Part shown: one piece after another, positions 6,909 through 13,300 of the stretch | Numbering within the stretch: the first letter of the stretch is position 1 | How the letters are laid out: each line of letters starts with the position of its first letter | DNA from: Actinomycetes bacterium | Lineage (GTDB): Bacteria; Actinomycetota; Acidimicrobiia; Acidimicrobiales; Acidimicrobiaceae | Length of the DNA stretch: 14,527 bases | Reading direction: 5' to 3' | NCBI GenBank assembly: GCA_021792075.1 | Contig: JAJYVK010000008.1 | Location: 1 to 14,527 of the forward strand | Notes under the pieces: model-generated | What the model saw: the letters and a program-made list of their open reading frames with translations, nothing else | Databases searched by the model: none | Told to the model about the DNA's origin: nothing | Program-made: the position numbers and the translations under genes

Positions 6909-8486
6909 TTAGAGAAAGTGATCGGGTAGATCATTCTCGTAAAGTACCACGTCCCCAAAGGTGAGATTCTCGCGGACCCATCTCACCGCTTCGCCTCTGC
7001 GCCCCACCAGCAGAATATTAGGTTTAAACCCCTCCGCCTCGGCATTGCTGACACCCTCGAGAAGAGCGCGGCGATTGGTATAGCCCACGATAATTACATC
7101 GGTTGCAATCCGAGAAGCCGCCCGTCCGAGAAAAGAGTTCTCCTCGAACTGCTTTTTTCCAAGCTCGATCATTCCAGGGGTCACAATGACCGCTCGGCAA
7201 AGGGGCGACTTTCTGCGCTCAAGAGCGCCAAGCGCAAGTCTGGCTCCAGCCGGGTTTGAGTTGTACGTATCATCTAAGAGGGTTATCCCTGATTCATTAG
7301 TCGAAACGTTCAGCCGGTTCTTGGCCACCGGCAGCGTCGCCAGCCTCTCCGCTATGTTCGACTCCGGTACACCAAGCTCGAGGCTGACCGCCACCGCCGC
7401 GGCGATGTTGGTTAGCGATACATCGAGAAAGGGCATCGAACACATGCGTCTCTGACCAGAGTAGATCACCAGGTTGCCTTCATCATCGTCTTTGACCGCG
7501 ACATCGGCATTGATATCCTTCCCCGACACCATCACCAGTCTCTTGCCCTCAGAGCTCAGCCTCCTTGCCAGATCAGCGAGGTAGTGGTTGTCAGCGTTGA
7601 GGACTACCACAGAGGCGTTCTTGGTTATCTCTGACTTTGCTTCGACGATGCTGTCCTCCGAGCCAAAGCGTTCGAGGTGGACTGGACCTATTGAGGTTAT
7701 CACCGAGATGTCCGGCGGGATCCACCTGCACAAGTCCGCTATTTCACCCTTCTTGAAGGTTCCCATCTCTGCAACCAACACTTCAGTCCCGGGTGAAAGA
7801 CCTTCGTTGATAGCGCGAGCGAGACCAGCACGGTTGTTGAACGATGCCGGAGAGGCGAAGGTTGTAAAAGTGCTCGAAGCAAGGTGGGCGATATACACCT
7901 TGGTGGATGTTTTACCATAGGAACCGGTGATGGCGACGACCCTCGGCGAGATTTTCTCAAGCTTCTTCGCAGCCCTGTCAACGAACTTCGAAAGATTCTT
8001 CCGCTCGATCGGCAAAGTAAAAAGCAGTGCGAGATCCACACATGCCGGCAAAAGGATCATGGCTACCACTCCAAATGCCATCCCCAGGCCGAACCAAGCA
8101 CCCAAGCCCACGAACACAACATTGATGAACCACGTCAGTACTGCAAGTGTTGTCAGCCGCCTGGTGTATTTGAGCGGTGAGGTCGACCCCCTATAGCCAA
8201 GACCACGCGGCACGACAAGCGTTGCCGCTAGTACGACCAAAAAACCTATTCCCGCAGGCAGCAAGTCATCAGGTCTTGCAACCACAACGAGGCCCGCAAT
8301 AGCTGCTAAGCCAGCAAGAATCGGATTTATGACCCTGTATCTATCCGAGTACCAGCGAAGAGCGAATCGCGAGGTGTACCCCGGAATATAGTGCTCGCGC
8401 TGCGCAACACGCAGCCATCTGACACTCGAGACAATCACGGCCACTATCGAAACAACAGCACTCAGATAGGAGTATGTCGGGTTCAT
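6909..8486 (-). CDS. MurF-like Mur ligase with N-terminal transmembrane domain
   Basis: The 525-residue protein joins a membrane domain to the central and C-terminal domains of a Mur ligase. Counting from ATG 8486, hydrophobic segments lie at about residues 7-24, 53-70, 75-92, 111-130 and 132-157. Then follow the ATP loop GSYGKTS (188-194), FNNRAGLARAI (216-226), AEMG (239-242), the segment IGPVHLERFGS (266-276), Lys284 in EAK (place of the carbamylated Lys) and LDDTYNSNP (404-412). These match MurF, which joins UDP-MurNAc-tripeptide to D-Ala-D-Ala. The MurF N-terminal domain that binds the UDP-sugar is missing and the membrane domain takes its place, so the substrate may be lipid-linked or otherwise different. 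An upstream GTG at 8531, directly after the hydrolase stop, would add 15 residues. ATG 8486 is preferred because GGAAG precedes it by four bases and no site precedes the GTG. The neighbouring ddl-like gene could supply its dipeptide. Confidence 0.9.
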   Translation of the reverse strand: MNPTYSYLSAVVSIVAVIVSSVRWLRVAQREHYIPGYTSRFALRWYSDRYRVINPILAGLAAIAGLVVVARPDDLLPAGIGFLVVLAATLVVPRGLGYRGSTSPLKYTRRLTTLAVLTWFINVVFVGLGAWFGLGMAFGVVAMILLPACVDLALLFTLPIERKNLSKFVDRAAKKLEKISPRVVAITGSYGKTSTKVYIAHLASSTFTTFASPASFNNRAGLARAINEGLSPGTEVLVAEMGTFKKGEIADLCRWIPPDISVITSIGPVHLERFGSEDSIVEAKSEITKNASVVVLNADNHYLADLARRLSSEGKRLVMVSGKDINADVAVKDDDEGNLVIYSGQRRMCSMPFLDVSLTNIAAAVAVSLELGVPESNIAERLATLPVAKNRLNVSTNESGITLLDDTYNSNPAGARLALGALERRKSPLCRAVIVTPGMIELGKKQFEENSFLGRAASRIATDVIIVGYTNRRALLEGVSNAEAEGFKPNILLVGRRGEAVRWVRENLTFGDVVLYENDLPDHFL

Positions 8487-8531
8487 CTTGCTTCCAAAAA
8501 CCAGATGAACTCCAAGAAGCGTTATCGACAC

Positions 8532-9332
8532 CTAGTTACTAGTCCTTCGAACAAGATCCAGAACCGAATCCAAAAGTATCCCAGGCGATGATATAGCAAG
8601 AAAGTGGTCACCCGGCACCTTGTTGAGCTGTATCTTCTCAGGGCAAAGCATAACCGACTGCTCTGCAAGCCTCACAGGTGCGGATGCGTCGTCGATTCCC
8701 CACAACAGATTGACAGGGATCCTCAACCTTCTAAGTATCTCAGCGTAGTCCTCATTGACAACTCGCACGAATACCTCCCGCATCACCCCCACAGCATTGC
8801 GGTAGTCGGTCGAGCCGTACCTTGATCTGAGCCGCTCCATCCGGCCCTGTGAAATCATCCGATACCTGAAAAGAAACCTTGCAACCCTGAATTTGAACTT
8901 AGGCTTGCGCATGAACTCTAAAGTCCGCAGCAGCGGCACACCCGTGAGCACAAGCCCCGCCAGGTCAAGTCCCCCCAGATCCAGCGCACTGAGATGCAGC
9001 GCGACCCTCCCTCCAAATGAGTGGCCTATCACTATTATCCTCACAGCATTAGGTTCAGTCATATCGGCCACAACCTGGGCAATCGCCTCCCCCACCAGCG
9101 CTGCGTATTCCCGCGAGCCCATCGGCCGCTCTGGAACCGGCGAGCTCCCAAAGCCAGGAAGATCCAGGCGCACGATCCACGGAGGAGCTTCGGTTTTTGC
9201 CACCATGGCACAGAACGCAGAAAAATCGGACATCGAGCGACCCCAACCATGTAGAAGCACCCAAAGCTCATTTTCGCGCTCTCCAGGCTGGACCTCACCG
9301 AAGACCAGGCCACCGACGAAAGACTTAAGCAG
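8532..9332 (-). CDS. Alpha/beta hydrolase upstream of the Mur ligase; probable CTG start
   Basis: The product is an alpha/beta-hydrolase with LLHGWGRS (oxyanion-hole HGxG), LDLPGFGSS, the nucleophile elbow GHSFGG and GDHFLA near the end. From the start used here the likely triad is Ser105, Asp214 or Asp215 (GIDDAS) and His243. The first ordinary start is GTG 9260, but that would cut into the strand leading to HGWG. The frame stays open upstream to TGA 9354-9356 and encodes VGGLVFGEV...NELWVLLHGWG, which reads as the missing first strands. No ATG, GTG or TTG lies in that extension. CTG 9332 has GGGAG four bases upstream and is the best candidate. The stop codon TAG directly abuts the GTG alternative start of the Mur ligase, and the two genes are surely co-transcribed. 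The role is unknown; hydrolysis of a precursor or of the Mur ligase product is possible. Confidence 0.85.
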   Translation of the reverse strand: MLKSFVGGLVFGEVQPGERENELWVLLHGWGRSMSDFSAFCAMVAKTEAPPWIVRLDLPGFGSSPVPERPMGSREYAALVGEAIAQVVADMTEPNAVRIIVIGHSFGGRVALHLSALDLGGLDLAGLVLTGVPLLRTLEFMRKPKFKFRVARFLFRYRMISQGRMERLRSRYGSTDYRNAVGVMREVFVRVVNEDYAEILRRLRIPVNLLWGIDDASAPVRLAEQSVMLCPEKIQLNKVPGDHFLAISSPGILLDSVLDLVRRTSN

Positions 9333-9336
9333 AACT

Positions 9337-9342
9337 CTCCCT
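9337..9342 (-). promoter_or_regulatory. Candidate ribosome site for the CTG start of the hydrolase
   Basis: AGGGAG on the minus strand lies four bases before CTG 9332-9330. It is the best ribosome-binding sequence upstream of the hydrolase coding region, whereas GTG 9260 has only a weak GAG-type match. It is listed because it decides the start. Confidence 0.45.
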
Positions 9343-9469
9343 TTCGTAATCTCTCACATCGAAGACTACTAGAGGCTAACAATCCACAAGGCTCACCGGC
9401 CCATCAAACCATAGTGCAGCTGATTGTCCTCGATTGCTGACTAACCCGAAATGGAAAAATCAACGCAAC

Positions 9470-10888
9470 TCAAACCATCGAAAGCGTATTGAAGGAACCC
9501 TGAAGAAACGGCTTCGGATCGACTCCAAGTACCTTGTCGAACATGGTGGCATATACGCTGCGGAAATCGGTAGTGAATACCAGGTTCCCCTCCTGCAAGC
9601 GATTGAGATCGGGCGGTTCGCCATAAAATCCTCCCTTTACACCCGGGCCTACGATAAAGACGTTATTTGCCCAACCATGGTCGGTTCCCGCGTTGGAATT
9701 GGCATTGACCCTTCTGCCGAACTCCGTGTAGATCACCACGACGACGCCGTGCCCAGAAACAGTATTGGTAAGGGCATCAACGAAGGCAGTCACGGCCGTA
9801 TCGAGTTCGCCCAGTAGTTTCGCCTGCGTTGGCTGCTGGTTGACGTGTGTATCGAATCCGCCGAGGTCGACACTGTAGACTTGAGGAACAGCACCGGCAA
9901 GGATGAGGTTTGCCACGATGCTGAGCTGAGTCGCCAAAACGTTCGGAGCTGACTGGCCTCCACCTCCGTCAGCAATTGCCAGAGCTGCTCCTCCATTGGC
10001 GGCTAGCGCGGACGAAGTTGCGCCTGCGAGGTGCAGCGGGTCGCTGGTGGCCGTGCGCGAAAGAGTCGGACCCATCTGACGGCTCAGTTCAATAAGGTTG
10101 CCACAAGCCGCAGCGGCCTCAGAGAAAAGCTGTGGCGATCCTGAGTTGATCTCAGAAAGAGCCGCGAAGAGCATCTGCTCAGTAGAGTCACCAGGAAGCA
10201 CAAGCTTCCCCGGCGGAATTGCCGCGCCCTGAATCTTCTCCCCGGTCAAAAGAGTTGGCATGGTAGGCCCGACACTCACCGCCCGCAGCGGTGAGGAGTT
10301 CGTCGCATCCAGCCACCTCCCAAGCCAACCAGAGCTGACCGGTTCCCCTGGAACTCCGCTCTGCCATATGTCCATTGATTCAAAGTGGCTGAAGTTGGGA
10401 TTGGCAAAGCCGACCCCCTGTACAATTGCCAACTGCCTGGCATCCCAAAGCCTTTTGAACCCGGTCATGCTCGGATGGAGACCATAGCCCTGACCAAGCG
10501 GCAGAACCTTGGCCGCATCTATTGCCAGCTGTCCCCGGTTGGACTGGTAAACGCTCGATTGGTAGGGTATTACGGTGTTGAGCCCGTCGTTTCCACCGTA
10601 CAGGGTTACCAGGACAAGCGGCCTTTTACTCGTAACAGACGTCAGAGGCAGCGGCGGCTTCACCACCGCTGCCTCTTTTGGAGCCGAACCAAAAAAGTCC
10701 TCCCACAACCGTGGGCCCAGAGTTGCACTCAGGACTCCGGCCGCCCCAAAACCGCCCGCAAGCGCTAAGAACTTTCTCCGGTTGACGCTCCAAACTTCTC
10801 GAGGTGTGCTCTTTAAACCGCCGAAAGGATCACCGACCCTGCCGGAAGGCTCAACAACGCTACCTTCATCGCTCTTCGAGTCATTCAT
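9470..10888 (-). CDS. DUF1501 family protein with Tat signal
   Basis: The 472-residue protein belongs to DUF1501, a family related to alkaline-phosphatase/sulfatase-type folds and often encoded next to DUF1800. Marks include LVLVTLYGGNDGLNTVIPY (91-109, shown as family signature), NPNFSHFESMDIWQSG, VYSVDLGGFDTH and YTEFGRR with GTDHGWANN, which resemble the metal-site segments of that superfamily. A twin-arginine signal is visible: SVNRRKFLA (34-42) followed by a Gly/Ala-rich hydrophobic stretch (43-57). The n-region before the arginines is unusually long (36 residues). Export in a folded state across the membrane is therefore likely, with a Pro-rich linker (about 70-83) after the signal. ATG 10888 is preceded by GAGG seven bases upstream. 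It starts 16 bp after the DUF1800 stop, so the two form an operon. The biochemical activity of the family is not established; roles in surface or biopolymer processes are proposed. Confidence 0.93.
   Translation of the reverse strand: MNDSKSDEGSVVEPSGRVGDPFGGLKSTPREVWSVNRRKFLALAGGFGAAGVLSATLGPRLWEDFFGSAPKEAAVVKPPLPLTSVTSKRPLVLVTLYGGNDGLNTVIPYQSSVYQSNRGQLAIDAAKVLPLGQGYGLHPSMTGFKRLWDARQLAIVQGVGFANPNFSHFESMDIWQSGVPGEPVSSGWLGRWLDATNSSPLRAVSVGPTMPTLLTGEKIQGAAIPPGKLVLPGDSTEQMLFAALSEINSGSPQLFSEAAAACGNLIELSRQMGPTLSRTATSDPLHLAGATSSALAANGGAALAIADGGGGQSAPNVLATQLSIVANLILAGAVPQVYSVDLGGFDTHVNQQPTQAKLLGELDTAVTAFVDALTNTVSGHGVVVVIYTEFGRRVNANSNAGTDHGWANNVFIVGPGVKGGFYGEPPDLNRLQEGNLVFTTDFRSVYATMFDKVLGVDPKPFLQGSFNTLSMV
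10644..10676. repeat. 11-bp perfect inverted repeat inside the DUF1501 coding region
   Basis: AGAGGCAGCGG (10644-10654) and CCGCTGCCTCT (10666-10676) are exact reverse complements around an 11-base loop. In the DUF1501 mRNA the hairpin falls on codons about 71-82, just beyond the Tat signal, encoding KEAAVVKPPLPL. On the plus strand the right arm ends in TTTT (10676-10679), so it also looks like an antisense intrinsic terminator. It could be a codon-choice accident of an Ala/Pro linker. Confidence 0.6.
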
Positions 10889-10904
10889 TCACAGACCTCA
10901 ATCC

Positions 10905-12221
10905 TCAATTACTCACGTATTCCGGGGAGACCAGCGCCAATGTCACCAAGGTGTGGGGATTGGTCGAAGCTCTTTTGAGAGCAGCGCTCGTAGATTGCGA
11001 CCAGCTCTCCACAGACAGAAACTCCGCAGCAGCATCAACTCGAGAACCCGCCGGCGAGTCCACAACCGGGGAGATGTCTCCGACCAATGACAGCTGGTGG
11101 GCAAAACGCCATCTGGCTAGAGCCGCTGAGGTCGAGAGCCAGTACTCATTCTGTGGCCAGCCGCCCACGCTGGGAGGATCGAACAGGACCTGGCCCAACC
11201 CGGACATTGCGCTCATAATCGGAGGTTTTATTGCGGGAAGGCGCGCTGCGGAGATACCGAGAGCCCTTAGCGCGCCCACCACATACTCCGCTGGCTGCTT
11301 GATCAGCCCCGTTGAAGTCTTGGTCGACAAAAAGCTCGGGTGCATAAAGACCATCTTCAAAAGATTCTTGATATTGCGATCCTTGGAATAGATCGATGCC
11401 AACTCGGCAACGAGTGGATCTGTTGTCTCTATTGGATAGGCGAATCTGCTCCAAACAGAGGCAACAACAAATCTGGCACACGCCTGTGACCTTGTCACTG
11501 CGTTGATGACCTCCTGACCGGTGGAGACCTTCTGCCCCAAAAATGTCTGCGGAACATTTGTATGAAGCTTTGTAGCGATCGCAAACTGGCCCGTCTGGGT
11601 ATTTAGATGCCAGCCAGTGAATGCCATGGCAGCAGCCCTGACATCCAATTCGGTATAGTTTCCTATTCCCATTGTGAAGCGCTCCATCAGCTCCCTGGCA
11701 AAGTTTTCATTGGGGTCCGGTAGTCTGTCAGTGCCCGCGTCCAGCCATATGAGCATTGCAGGATCCGTAGAGACCGCCTCGGTCAGGGTTGCAAAGTCGC
11801 CACTCCCCTGGGTTCGAAAGATCTGGTTTTGCCGATACATATATAACGGAAACCTCACCTTGGAGATTGCGGTGGGAAAATGGCAGTGCAGAAAGAAGGC
11901 GAGCTTCTCCCGAAGGGGATTCACGCTAGCGACCATCCGTTCGAGCCACCAGTTGGTAAGCGCAATGCGCTCTTCAGAGAGGGTTGCGTTGAACTGCATT
12001 ATTGCGGCAGGTGTGCTGAGAGACTTTGGCTTGTAAAAGGGCGGCTGCAGCATCTCAGGAGGTGCAATGGCGTCGGCAGGGGGGTCCATCTGCTCCAAGC
12101 CATTGATTAGCTTTGAAACAGATTCACTGTAACCAAGCGCCGCAGCTGCGGAGAGTTCTGACGAGGTCGCGCCGAAACCCGCCCTCCGGTACAGCAAAGC
12201 TAAGGCAGATCTTTCATCCAT
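10905..12221 (-). CDS. DUF1800 family protein
   Basis: The 438-residue protein is a DUF1800 member. It shows the opening LLYRRAGFGAT (9-19), LAFFLHCHF (about 107-115), the PNENFARELMERFTMGIG core (about 170-187), AFTGWHLN and the late LFDPPSVGGWP. DUF1800 and DUF1501 proteins are typically encoded side by side, as here, and are thought to work together, but no reaction is known. No signal peptide or membrane segment is visible at the N-terminus (it begins MDERSALALLYRR), whereas its partner has a Tat signal, so it either stays in the cytoplasm or is carried out with the partner. ATG 12221 has no well-spaced ribosome site; AAGGA lies 13 bases upstream. The gene is the first of the long minus-strand run and is preceded by a 286-bp spacer that probably holds the operon promoter. 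Confidence 0.93.
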   Translation of the reverse strand: MDERSALALLYRRAGFGATSSELSAAAALGYSESVSKLINGLEQMDPPADAIAPPEMLQPPFYKPKSLSTPAAIMQFNATLSEERIALTNWWLERMVASVNPLREKLAFFLHCHFPTAISKVRFPLYMYRQNQIFRTQGSGDFATLTEAVSTDPAMLIWLDAGTDRLPDPNENFARELMERFTMGIGNYTELDVRAAAMAFTGWHLNTQTGQFAIATKLHTNVPQTFLGQKVSTGQEVINAVTRSQACARFVVASVWSRFAYPIETTDPLVAELASIYSKDRNIKNLLKMVFMHPSFLSTKTSTGLIKQPAEYVVGALRALGISAARLPAIKPPIMSAMSGLGQVLFDPPSVGGWPQNEYWLSTSAALARWRFAHQLSLVGDISPVVDSPAGSRVDAAAEFLSVESWSQSTSAALKRASTNPHTLVTLALVSPEYVSN

Positions 12222-12507
12222 CCGAATTGTGTATCCTTGCTCTCACAAAGGAGCAGCAGTACGCCCCATTCGAAATGATAGGGCAACAAAAATTCGAATC
12301 AGCCTAAGAATTGATTAAGATTTCTTGAGAAAACCGAATCAGAGAGGACGAAACCATCCCAATTCAGCTACGTCCACCCCTGCAATACGCTGGATCAGAG
12401 AAGCTCTCTCATCCTGCAAAGGCCGGCACATCCAAAACTGGATCGAAAGCCTTTCATACTCTTTTCAGCTTTGAAAGGCCGTAAGCTGGAAAACATCTGC
12501 GAAAGGG
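12222..12507. other. Spacer with twin TTCGAA boxes and two hairpins
   Basis: This 286-bp spacer lies upstream of the DUF1800-DUF1501 operon and downstream of the small CCHC gene. Two identical ATTCGAA copies (12268-12274 and 12292-12298), each containing the palindrome TTCGAA, are 24 bases apart. Farther from the operon are two hairpins: GGATCAGAGA with TCTCTCATCC (12392-12401 and 12405-12414; one mismatch) and GCCTTTCA with TGAAAGGC (12449-12456 and 12472-12479; perfect, 15-base loop). The second could end the transcript of the CCHC gene, but no T-run follows it on the minus strand. No coding frame here is convincing. Confidence 0.45.
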
Positions 12508-12702
12508 TCACTTGCTCGGGCTGGAATGCGTTTCGGGGTCGAATTCTTCTTCTTCCTCGATATCTTCGACACCGGCTAAACACCACGACGCATGACCACG
12601 CTTGGAATCACCACCGCATTCAACGCACTTTTCCACTGGATAGTTAAATGCTCGCTTGGCTTGTCTTGCTTCTTCGTATCGCCTATGACGTCCCTTTTTC
12701 AC
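12508..12702 (-). CDS. Small CCHC putative zinc-binding protein with acidic tail
   Basis: The 64-residue product has three parts: a basic start rich in Arg and Lys (MKKGRHRRYEEARQAKRA), a CCHC cluster with Cys26, Cys29, His37 and Cys41 in CVECGGDSKRGHASWC, and a highly acidic tail with a Glu run (about 46-57). The spacing Cys-x2-Cys-x7-His-x3-Cys suits binding one zinc ion. I recall similar short actinobacterial hypothetical proteins but know of no function; binding to nucleic acid through the basic end is possible. The GTG start at 12702 is firmly supported by AGGAG (12713-12709) six bases upstream. It stands alone between two long spacers, so it probably has its own promoter. An overlapping frame at 12395-12586 has no such support. 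Confidence 0.8.
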   Translation of the reverse strand: MKKGRHRRYEEARQAKRAFNYPVEKCVECGGDSKRGHASWCLAGVEDIEEEEEFDPETHSSPSK

Positions 12703-12821
12703 GAGCTACTCCTAGGTGGCAAACCGCTAACGATCCACCCAAACATATAGGGTCACCGATCTTGCTGATTTACAAAACGGATAGTCGATGACTTGACTAT
12801 TGGTTGCTACAGATCCATTGT

Positions 12822-12852
12822 AGTGCAACAGGGTACAACTTTACCCTGCACT
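12822..12852. repeat. Bulged hairpin in the spacer between two small genes
   Basis: AGTGC and AGGGTA (12822-12826 and 12830-12835) pair exactly with TACCCT and GCACT (12842-12847 and 12848-12852). This gives 11 base pairs with one three-base bulge (AAC) and a six-base loop (CAACTT). No T-run follows on either strand, so it is not a normal intrinsic terminator. It may be a regulator site, a 5' leader structure of the CCHC gene transcript, or part of a small RNA. Confidence 0.45.
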
Positions 12853-13060
12853 GACAAGGTATTACCATTCGAAAGAGCAAATCTCGATAAGTGTACATTG
12901 GAATCGACATTTTGAGAGGATGCTCGAACCTCGATCGAACAAATCACATGTCGATTTCAAACCGGTAAAAAACAGATGCAGTTGAAAAGAGGTGCGCACC
13001 CATAGCACAATATCCTCTGTTCGAGGCGACACCTGGAAAAGTCTTCCCAAAGTTCTAAAC

Positions 13061-13066
13061 TATATT
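13061..13066 (+). promoter_or_regulatory. Candidate -10 box of a leaderless promoter
   Basis: TATATT lies three bases before the ATG at 13070, so transcription from it would begin at or next to the start codon. No Shine-Dalgarno sequence is present in the region before the ATG, which fits leaderless translation, common in actinobacteria. The -35 region is unclear; TGGAAA at 13034-13039 is spaced too far (21 bases). Confidence 0.45.
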
Positions 13067-13069
13067 GCC

Positions 13070-13300
13070 ATGACAACTCAATTCGATCCGCAAGCAATGA
13101 TCACACGGTTTCAAGAGCGCGCAAAGGCGGTGCAGAATCGGGGTATACCTCCAGTAGAAGGTCCGGAAAGAAGGGCCTTTGTGGAAAGAGCCAAGATCGA
13201 CTACATGGACTACGCGATGCTAGGAGATGCGAAGGCGCAGCTTGTCGATGGAATTCTAACCCTGACGATTGACCTAAGAAGCGAAAGTCCCAATGACTAA
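13070..13300 (+). CDS. Small conserved-looking hypothetical protein (76 aa)
   Basis: The 76-residue product starts FDPQAMITRFQERAKAV with an amphipathic helix (about 8-24), then RGIPPVEGPERRAFVERAK, a DYMDYAMLGDAKAQL segment (about 44-58) and a final beta-like strand DGILTLTIDLR (60-70). I recognise this order from short actinobacterial hypothetical proteins but know of no function. There are no Cys residues, signal peptide or membrane segment. The ATG at 13070 is preferred over an in-frame ATG at 12992, because the extra 26 residues are not protein-like and would cross the probable promoter. Its stop codon (13298-13300) overlaps the stop of the convergent RNase D gene (13299-13297). Bound substrates or partners cannot be guessed. 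Confidence 0.8.
   Translation: MTTQFDPQAMITRFQERAKAVQNRGIPPVEGPERRAFVERAKIDYMDYAMLGDAKAQLVDGILTLTIDLRSESPND

Larger units (their letters stand above)
12703..13069. other. Spacer between divergent small genes, with several inverted repeats
   Basis: This 367-bp spacer separates the minus-strand CCHC gene from the plus-strand 76-aa gene and should hold both promoters. No convincing protein frame is seen. Visible structure: ATAGTC/GACTAT (12781-12786 and 12795-12800), a bulged hairpin at 12822-12852, the 10-bp palindrome GGTGCGCACC (12991-13000) and a TATATT box next to the downstream ATG. The composition is AT-richer than the flanking genes, as expected for regulatory DNA. Confidence 0.5.

Noticed and set aside
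9059..9382. Minus-strand frame overlapping the hydrolase start, as a possible upstream part joined by frameshift
   Set aside because: Its translation does not read as a hydrolase N-terminus, while the hydrolase's own frame extends upstream with plausible sequence.
10275..10295. Seven-bp inverted repeat CTCACCG/CGGTGAG in the DUF1501 gene
   Set aside because: Short, inside a coding region and without a T-run; expected by chance in a gene of this length and composition.
12395..12586. Minus-strand frame overlapping the CCHC gene
   Set aside because: Arg-rich shadow frame with no ribosome site; the CCHC gene has a strong one and a coherent motif.
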